Assembly (NCBI GenBank): GCA_029378245.1
Contig: JARKIF010000001.1
Span: forward strand, 3,596,001-3,660,000
Reading direction: 5' to 3'
DNA: 64,000 nucleotides
Source: Roridomyces roridus
Lineage: Eukaryota; Basidiomycota; Agaricomycetes; Agaricales; Mycenaceae
Shown: piece by piece, positions 56,701 through 64,000 of the stretch
Layout of the letters: each line of letters starts with the position of its first letter
How positions within the stretch are numbered: the first letter of the stretch is position 1
Notes under the pieces: generated by a model
Told to the model about the DNA's origin: nothing
What the model saw: the letters and a program-made list of their open reading frames with translations, nothing else
Database searches by the model: none
Program-made: the position numbers and the translations under genes

Positions 56701-58877
56701 GTCAGACGGATACTGCCCAGGGAGCAGCTCGCGCGTGATCTCCGGCCAGTCGGGGTTAGTAGTCACGGTGATGAAGAGGTCGACGGTTCGGTAATAGCGG
56801 GCTATCGCCATCGAGTCCTGGAAGCGCTGGCCCATGTGCCGTGGACCGCCGATGTAGCTGGACGGCAAGACGACACGCTTCCCGAGACTGTTGAGATCCA
56901 TGTTTTCGTCGTCGGCATGGATGGCATCCTCCAATCCGCTGTAGAGCTCTGCGCGCAGCTTCGGCTGATTGAAGCGAATGTAGTTGAGCCGGTTCTGATC
57001 CGCCGTTGCCCACATGTCTACCATATACCGTTGAAGCAGTCGGCAGCCCTGCAGGATTGTCATCGGCTTGTTTCGTCTGACCTGCAGTCGGTGGGCAACA
57101 TAGCGAGTCTGAGTGATACGTGCGGGGTGAGGCTTGTCCTCGTCGACCTTGAGTTCCTCGTGCCAGCCGTTCTCGCCGTGAGGAAAGAGAAGAACATAGT
57201 AGAGGGGCGTATATGCAGGATGGAGCTCGCTGATGCGCATCAAAGGTCCATTGCGCCGCCGGAGGATGATGTCGCGAGGCTCCGAAGACGGCTGGTTTGG
57301 CAGAATGACAGCAACCTCGTTGGCCGTCGGAAGATTCCCCCTTCGCGCGTGCACACCGGGGGCAACGCGCAAACGAACCGAAACGTCGTCTGCAGCGTTG
57401 GCGAGGACCTCGTAAGAATGCTTGAATAGCGGCGCATACTGATGGGTCTCCTTGATGACGCGCTGCAGCAGCTCCATGGTTTCCCGACGGAGATTGCTGT
57501 TGCTCTGCATGCGGTGGTCGAGGGCGGCCTGAGGCTCGTAGATGTAGAGCTGAGCATATGTCGGTCGTTGCCCGGGAGATGGTAGCAGAGCGCCTGCCCG
57601 ATGACAGAGCTCACCGTGGATACGAAAAATGGGAGGCCCGCCACCGTTGTTGATGCTGCGATCCTCAGTGACGCCGAGGGAGGTGAAGGAGAGGGTGGTG
57701 TTGTACTGCGCCATGTTTTTGCGGAACTCCTTCGCCTGCGCGCTGTCACCCGAATAGAGCTCGGTCAGGTCCGCCGGCAGGTCCTCGAGGTCGTCCAAAA
57801 CGACTTTGCCGTGGTTACAGCACATGCCGAATTTGGGGCTGGTGAGCGAGGAGTTGGAGACCTTTTCGGCCATCCAGTGCAGCGCTCCGCAATGCCGACA
57901 TTCGACGTCCATGCGCCCGAGATCATGCCGCCCCTCAGGTTCTTCGTAAGGCCGGCGCGCTGGTGGAAGCTGCCGTCGACGCCCTCGGCGACGCGGCGGT
58001 GGTGAACCGGCTCGTGGAGGACCCTGCTGTTGATCGACAGGTGGTGTCGCAGGATGACGACGCGCTGAAGCAGCCAATTTAGATTTGCATTGAGCTGGTG
58101 AAATGAACTATACCTGCTGGTCTACGCTCTGCCGCTCGATTCGTTGCAGGGGGTGTCAGCAGCTGGTTGGCCGGACCCGCTTGCTGCTGTTGTTGTTCTC
58201 GCTGTAACTGCTCGCGTTCTCGTCGCTGCCGCTGTGCAATAGAGCGTGCATTTGGCAGAGGTGGAGGTTGTTCGGGCTGAGCAGCAGCACCGGCGTTTGC
58301 TTCACGCTGGCGCCGTTCTCTCTGAGCGGCAGCACGTCTACTCGGGGGCGCCTGAGACTCGGGTGGCGTGCCAACGCCTGCGAAAGCGGGCTGAAAAACA
58401 TCTGTTGAGCGATTGGAGAAGGTGGCACACGGTCCACGTACCTGAGGAACGCGGTGTCGGGAGGCCGGTGTCGGTGACGGTTCCCGATTCTCATTCCCCG
58501 TCCCTCCCTGGTCCTGAGGAACACGACGTCGGCGACGACTCGGTGACTCTTGGAGCGCCAGCTGACGTTCACGGTCCGCGTCTCGTAGAGCTGCACGATT
58601 GGGCTCTGGCCCTCCTTCGAGTTGCAATGGACCTGGCAAATTTCCGATGTCATGAAGTGCGGCGCGTCGTGGGCTGCGGTCGACGTAGAGGGGTGCGTTC
58701 GCATCGTTTCGGGCTCTGCGGATTTGGCGGGGATGTCGTTGGGCAAGCGAGGATGAGGACGAAGCGGGAGACCTAAAAAGATGAGAGCGGTTGGGGCGGG
58801 CAGCGGACGACGTACATTTGAGTTGAGAAGATGCACACAACGGCTAGAAAGATGAGTCCGAGCCTCCAGGCATGCAT
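53742..58877 (-). CDS. Helitron Rep-helicase (RepHel)
   Basis: Five exons (58816-58877, 58442-58772, 58114-58390, 55990-58064, 53742-55934) give about 1,645 residues; the first exon is uncertain. A Gln/Arg/Pro-rich N-terminus leads to a HUH Rep nuclease with motif 2 GLPHIHLLVF and the two-tyrosine motif FKYAFKYIQKG. The C-terminal half is a Pif1-type SF1B helicase: Walker A GPGGTGKT, Walker B LIIWDEIGM, GGDFQQILPV, and late motifs TINKAQGQS and YVALSRAT. A 55-nt intron (55935-55989) separates the Rep and helicase halves. The protein nicks, unwinds and transfers one strand in rolling-circle transposition. No stop or frameshift is seen in any core motif. Confidence 0.92.
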
Positions 58878-59334
58878 GGGTGCCGGAGGAAGAGCGAGAG
58901 CAAGCAAAAAAAAACAGATACCGCCCTGTTTGGTGACTCCAGGGGAATCGGGGTTTGGTGGGGCAGCATCTCAGCAAGGGGAGGTGGTAGGAGGGAGGAA
59001 CGCGAGCCAGAGGGCTCATATATTGGACAGGGAGAGGTATACAGCGTACTTTAGACATTTACTTCGGGCTATTGTAAGTCGTCACGTCGTTCCGGTATCC
59101 AGAGGTTGTGCGCGTCGGACAGGTGCTCAAGGCAGGCAGGTAGTCAAGTTGAACATGTTTTCCAAGGGGCCTGCGTCGATAGAACGCGGCAAGACGCGCA
59201 AAGACGCGAGGAAGAAGTAAGAGGTAGTAGTACAAAGGAGGGTCTGTTGATTACCGAATGTTTGTCTCGAGACAAAGAAGCATTCCGATTGGCTCGCTCA
59301 TGATACACGTGACAGCTCTCCTTTGTATAATAGA

Positions 59335-60100
59335 TATGGATATGTTAGATGTACACTTTTCATTCGCGTCAATATCTGCCGACACCCAATTTGTTGGACT
59401 GGGAGATATCATATATAGAAATCGGGTTGCGAGCCGGCGAAACTTGAAACTTGAAGCTCAACGCCACTTGAAGGCTGGATAATTCACACTCGTCCATCCT
59501 TCACCACGAAGGGCACAAACGGCAAGGTAGCGTTATAAAAGGAATATATTCACATACGAGTGATATAGGCGACAAGATATCGTGCACGCGTTGACTGTCA
59601 TATTGTATCGTAAGACCAAGAAAGACGCAGAGGGAGTATGGGAAGTATTCCGGTAGTGGCACTAGTAGGTGCGCGGGAGGGCAGTCTAGACGGTAAAGCT
59701 ATTTGTAATACGGGAAGGTCGTGTCCAGATTGAGTGGTACAGATTCGTGAGAGAAAGGTGCGGAGGGTATGTAGAGCGAGTCGGGGGAGGAGTGGGAGGC
59801 GGGGGAATAGAACAGATCCGAGGAAAATTGGCCCACGCTGGGATACGACTCGGCCATTGCAACGATATCCACGCCGTCGTTGGAGAGTATGGGTTGTCCG
59901 TCGGACCGCGACCGAGCCTAAAGTTCCCGATGAGTATTAAGTATGGCCTTCTTTGAATGGGCGGGCACGCACGAGTGGGAGCTCCTCCGGAAACATCCAG
60001 GAGTCGTTGGTCGGAAACGGCGCTGGAGACACGAGAATGTCCAGTTGCCGCATCTCGGAGGCTGCCACGCAATATAAGAGTAATGAAGACAACATTAAAA
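59335..60100. other. Right flank of the Helitron, no gene supported
   Basis: Contains a ~50-bp stretch (about 59433-59485: GCCGGCGAAACTTGAA, CCACTTGAAGGCTGGATAAT) that resembles 51573-51618 on the other side of the Helitron. Otherwise nothing recognisable, although the 3' part may belong to the gene below. Confidence 0.35.
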
Positions 60101-61080
60101 TTAAACGAGCCAGCGTACGATGGCGTTGACGGGAAACCGAGGGCGTCCGTGGAGACGGCAGGACGAACGTCTGCTATAAATGCTAGTAAGTATGCCCAGA
60201 CCGAGGAGAGCTTTCAAGCACCTTCTCGAAAGAGCCACCGGAACATGGAGCAAATGGCGAAAGCTACACGAATAGAGATATGAGTTGAGAAGACTGGAAA
60301 AGGGATGAATAATGCATACGGCTATCGGGACATTTTCCTTGTCCAGAGGCAGAACAGCGCCCTCCGCGACGGCTCGCAGGTACGCGGCGTGGATTGCCTT
60401 CAGGACCAGGAAATCTGCAGGGCGGATGAGCCAGTTGAAGAATATGCCCCAAAGAAAAAGCGAACCGTTCGGCATATCTTGCTCGTTCCCATCTGGACGC
60501 GATCGGGCCTGCCACTGTTTAGTTGTCGGTTTCGTCTCGAGCTGGAAGCTGGAGGAAGATTAAACAAAGGTGCCCAGGCAAAGTAACTTATAAGTGGAAA
60601 CTCACAAAGCATCTCGAGCCTCGAATGCCACCTTCACCAAAACAGAAAACAACGCCACCAAGACGGACAATATGGTGGTCATTTCGTAGCCGTCTTCCTG
60701 CAGTGCACCGACATACACGCAAAAAGCATCGTGAGCCGGTAGGGCAGCGGCAATGTCGATATTGAAGACATTCCGCAGAATGCCGTTTGTTGTCTTGCCG
60801 GACAAGATGGTGGAGCGGAGGGTCTTAGAGTAATGTGAGCTGGACGGAGGGGAAGAGAGTGAGTGAGACGCACGTTGAAGAATGCGAGCCCGCGTCCGCC
60901 AGCGTTTACATAGGCCTTCCATAGAGCCGTCTCCGTCGTAAGCCACCCTGTGAATAGCCCTGGGTCAGAAACAGCCTGACCGAGTCCTTGAGAACCCAAC
61001 CTTGGAGTGAAAGTTGGTCTCGGATGGCGTTGTCCACGGAGGTTGCCCGTGCCCAAACCAGTGGGTGTCGTATCCAAAGG
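60101..61080 (-). CDS. Probable membrane protein, model incomplete
   Basis: Coding-like exons chain in phase on the minus strand. LTTETALWKAYVNAGGRG (near 60.92 kb) joins to an exon containing GILRNVFNIDIAAALPAHDA and the hydrophobic segment TILSVLVALFSVLVKVAF. Across an intron (about 60545-60604) this continues as FQLETKPTTKQW, a second hydrophobic segment SLFLWGIFFNWLI and ADFLVLKAIHAAYLRA. The 5' and 3' ends are uncertain. The pattern suggests an integral membrane protein. I do not recognise the family. Confidence 0.4.
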
Positions 61081-61395
61081 AGACGTAAAGAGCGTATATC
61101 ATCGAGGCGCGTCACGAGAAAGCACTGAAGACACATTGTTGAAACGAGAGTCGTGTTGCGTGTAATGAAGGAAGGTGGTGGTGGTTGTAAGGACCAAACA
61201 GTAAACGAACTTTGATCACCGACGAGTCGGCGACGACTCATACTGGGAATATCGCTGGCAAGCTCTCTTTCGACTATTACACTGCGGGGCGTGTAAAGAA
61301 AGGACGTATGTAAAACGAGATAGAATCTCAGCCAACGAAAAATCCGCTCGAACGGCATTGGAATAGAGGTTGACTGATTCATTCAGGTGCAACCT

Positions 61396-61605
61396 TGGCT
61401 CAGTTGTAAAACAGCTCAGCCGTCAACTGAGCCGCCTGGATCGAGTACCGGGGCGGGTTCGATCCCGTAAGGAAGCACCTTGCACTGCGGCGGGCTTGGT
61501 CTGCGTAACCCATCTGGCAATTGGGGCGGCCAGGTGCGGACGGGGCGAGGAAATCGCGACGCTGGCAGCGCTCTCGCCCCACCAATTTTTTCTTCTTCTC
61601 CTTCT
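61396..61605 (+). mobile_element. tRNA-derived SINE-like element
   Basis: A Pol III A-box-like TGGCTCAGTTG (61396-61406) and a perfect-looking B-box GGTTCGATCCC (61456-61466) are 49 nt apart, a normal tRNA spacing. The T-arm does not form a regular 5-bp stem with a 7-nt loop, so this is not a working tRNA. About 100 bp of unrelated GC-rich body follow, then a T/C-rich tail beginning TTTTTTCTTCTTC at about 61587, which would also end Pol III transcription. The order head-body-tail is that of a SINE. No target-site duplication was found. Confidence 0.5.
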
Positions 61606-63650
61606 TTAAATTTGAGAGACACCGAGCCACACTGGGGGTAGATGACGGGAAAGGAAAATAAATTCGTTCCAAGACACACGGTTACATATACTGCGCGGAA
61701 ACGATGGATGAGCAGAAGAATAGAAGCTCTTGAACAATGCTTCTAGACGGAACGCCGTGCGTGGCTCTGGGTAGATATCCGCAGTCGGCTGAAGCAGCAG
61801 AAGGAGGTGGAGCCGACCTACATCGCGTGAATGCAGGAACGGAGGGAAACCTGCGCCGAGACGAACGAGGCTGCAATGCGACAGTGGCCACTGTAAGATG
61901 CTCCAAATACGGCCAGGGCAAGATCTGAAAGATAACATCGGCATGCAGAACGCTCACGGATAACGGAGAGCAAAAAGGTTCTACTGATGCAAGCTTCGGA
62001 GGTTCCAGCGCTGCACGGTTCAATCGGTATCTGAATGGCAGACTTGTATGCGCCGATCTGAATACTTAAGGAGAATGAGCCTTTGAATAATATCCTAAGT
62101 GTACAAACCGATGTGGGTCAAATCCCCTCGACGGTCAAAACCTTCTGCTCCTCGCATAGTGCTCCACAATCTCCGACAGCTCACCAGGCAGCTTCATCCT
62201 GAAGGAATATATCAAGAAGAGTGAAACTCGGGGCAATGGAGAAAAACACACAATTGTCGCGAGTCCCAATTGCGGCCTGCATTACATCCCAAGGGCCATC
62301 TTGAGTCCATCGTCCGCGAGACCACTGTCCTGATTCCCAGTGAGGCCGGTTTCTCGAAGGGCGTGGCGAATTCGCACTATAAGGGATGAGTTTCTGCTTG
62401 AAGTTTGGCCAAAAGAGAACCCGCACCGTGATTTGAAGAGGGGTATATTATAGTACTACTATATTTGCGTGATCGGAGCTCCGCCTTCCGCCTGCCCCCT
62501 CCCACCAGATGGGTAAGCACGAGCTGTCCATGCACGGTGAGTGCCCCCTCAACCCCCAAGACCCGAGCGGCCCAACTACCATCGGGACGGTGACGTGGCG
62601 TCAACGAAATTCGTGGCAGCGACGCTGTGCGGTTACGTGTGCGAATACAAATGGCACGATGTGCCACGGGCCCACCGAGGCTTCCAGGACTGGGATGTAA
62701 CGACCGGAGGGGCCAAGGAGGAGCCATCGTGAGTGATCTTGATGACCATTCGCGGTGGCTTGCTGCTTGAGCTAACCACAGACAGCGCTAGCCAGTACTG
62801 GCAGGGAAAGGCAGCACCATGCTGCTGGCCGTCTTTGAAAACATGGTGAGAATCAGAGGACAAGAGACCAGACTGCAGGACACACCTTCTCGCCGCTCGA
62901 TACCCACACAAACTGCATCCCAGCCTGATCGGTGCGCCTTGTGCACCGCACGCCCAGGTACGTCGAATGTGAGTCGTCTGGACCCTAGAGTCAGAATCCT
63001 GCAGATTCCGACACCGGGAATGTCATACCTCTGCTCGAAGGGCACCCGTGTTAGTCTTTACAGCTTCCCCGTCGGCATGGGCCCAAGCGACTGCTTGTTG
63101 GTACATACGCGGAATATAGCGCTCAGCGATTCTGGTGAGTGGGAATAATCAGACTTTGACCGCAGACGTTACAGAAGCACACAGACCTGCACGGCACGCA
63201 ATTCACGGTCTTGAACCCAAGGTACGAGCAGTTTGACTTTGACGACGTCGGTCAAGAGCGCGTCATGATTTTCTTGCAGGAAAGAAAGTCTTGAGTGTCT
63301 CGAGAGTAAAGCGCGATGACAAGCGCACTAAGTATTCTTCCCTGCGAATCGCCTGGCATTATAAGTGGGGAAAATATCAGATGGGCACCACATACCGTTG
63401 AGCCATGGTTTTCTCAAGTTTTGGACGAGGAGAGCATGCGTCACCCTCAACGTTAACCAAACGTTCTCGAATAGATAGCTCCAAGGCTGCAAAGCTCGAA
63501 GCGTGTATCGTCACGATCATGGTTTGAAGCAAGAGACGGCTATCAATATCGGCGGTCGATCCCTTGATCATCCTCGACAATCTCAGCGCCCAATGCATTC
63601 GACGTGAAGAGCTTTCCAGTCGCGTATCATTCGCGCGCGTTGTGCCTGTC
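61606..63650. other. No complete gene supported
   Basis: A coding-like plus-strand stretch around 62590-62730 (VAATLCGYVCEYKWHDVPRA) and another at 62920-63150 cannot be linked into one gene with consistent introns. No mobile-element ends were seen. Confidence 0.35.
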
Positions 63651-63663
63651 GATCCCCGCATTT

Positions 63664-64000
63664 GAACGACACGGCGCACGCGATCGCCGAACGTCCATTG
63701 AAAAGCCGTGTCAGAGTCAGACCCCTTCAGAAACTGGGAAATGGGTGAGTTGCTAATCGGAGGTACAGCAGAAGAAGATTACCTCCGCCCGAAACTGGCC
63801 CAACATGTCCTTCTGCCCTCGCAACGTCTTGTTGTTTCTCGAGTCTGAGGGTCCCAACCCTCCCGATTCAGAATGCATGAGATTCGGTCCACCTCCGCAA
63901 TGCTTCGACCCTCGCGTACTGGTGGATGGTGCGCAAGCTAATTTCGGGCATTCGTTACCGTCGAGCGCGCAATCAGAACTTGAGAAGAAACTTTGCATCG
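63664..64000 (+). CDS. Partial gene running off the window
   Basis: An exon reading LNDTAHAIAERPLKSRVRVR to LGNG ends at a GTGAGT donor (about 63745). It can be joined to a frame that stays open to the last base: SARNWPNMSFCPRNVLLFLE, RFGPPPQCFDPRVLVDGAQA. The start and 3' end are missing and I recognise no family. Support is coding-like composition and one good intron. Confidence 0.3.

Larger units (their letters stand above)
51977..59334 (-). mobile_element. Complete autonomous Helitron
   Basis: The element reads on the minus strand. Its 5' end is TCTATTATACAAAGGAGAGC (59334 downwards), preceded by a host A. Its 3' end is a short hairpin plus ACCCGTGC-type end (plus-strand sense) terminating in CTAG at 51977, followed by a host T. 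Insertion between A and T without target duplication, a 5' TC, a 3' CTRR and a hairpin about 12 nt from the end are the defining Helitron features. It is 7,358 bp and carries an intact Rep-helicase gene and one other gene, so it may still be active. Confidence 0.9.

Noticed and set aside
56311..57429. A 372-codon plus-strand frame inside the Helitron
   Set aside because: It lies antisense to the Rep domain, whose motifs are complete on the other strand. GC-rich coding DNA often leaves an open antisense frame.
61390..61475. A functional tRNA gene
   Set aside because: A- and B-box-like sequences are present, but the T-arm does not pair as a 5-bp stem with a 7-nt loop and no 7-bp acceptor stem forms. 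Reported as a SINE-like element instead.

Overview
The window is nuclear DNA of a filamentous basidiomycete, most probably an Agaricomycete. Genes are broken by many short GT-AG introns of about 45-60 nt. The content also fits: F-box/LRR-like proteins, a GH71/99-like glycoside hydrolase with a low-complexity tail, a C2H2 regulator, a GEN1/XPG-like nuclease, a fungal-type tyrosine recombinase and a complete Helitron. There are no bacterial operons and no tRNA or rRNA genes that I can support. All exon joins were worked out by eye from frame, splice consensus and family similarity.

Region 1 (1-15 kb) is ordinary genic DNA: an F-box/LRR-like gene (2519-3463), a short acidic/basic protein gene (3799-4577), a second F-box/LRR-like gene (4816-6095), a broken member of a small local family (6361-6900), a GH71/99-like hydrolase (8301-12693) and a two-finger C2H2 gene (13360-14768). 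Region 2 (15-35 kb) is repeat-rich. It holds a 160-bp-period repeat cluster, scattered copies of an unclassified ~1-kb repeat, and a non-autonomous Ty1/copia element (21279-23725) inserted exactly at the stop codon of an intact family member. It also holds two copies of an F-box/zinc-finger gene, one of them split by a CACTA-like transposon (31256-32578).

Region 3 (36-43 kb) is the most unusual. An XPG/GEN1-like nuclease, a tyrosine recombinase and a SAP-like DNA-binding protein gene sit together within 5.7 kb. All three are intact through 8, 7 and 7 exons. Seven ACGCGT boxes (the MluI cell-cycle box sequence) lie upstream. I read this as a candidate mobile or domesticated recombination module. 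Region 4 (43-51 kb) has two more members of the small local family, one intact and one frameshifted, and a third copy of the F-box/zinc-finger segment.

Region 5 (51977-59334) is a complete Helitron with a 5' TC end, a 3' hairpin plus CTAG and an A|T insertion site. It encodes an intact Rep-helicase and a second intact four-exon gene of unknown function. Region 6 (59.3-64 kb) holds a probable membrane-protein gene, a tRNA-derived SINE-like element, and the start of a gene that runs off the window.
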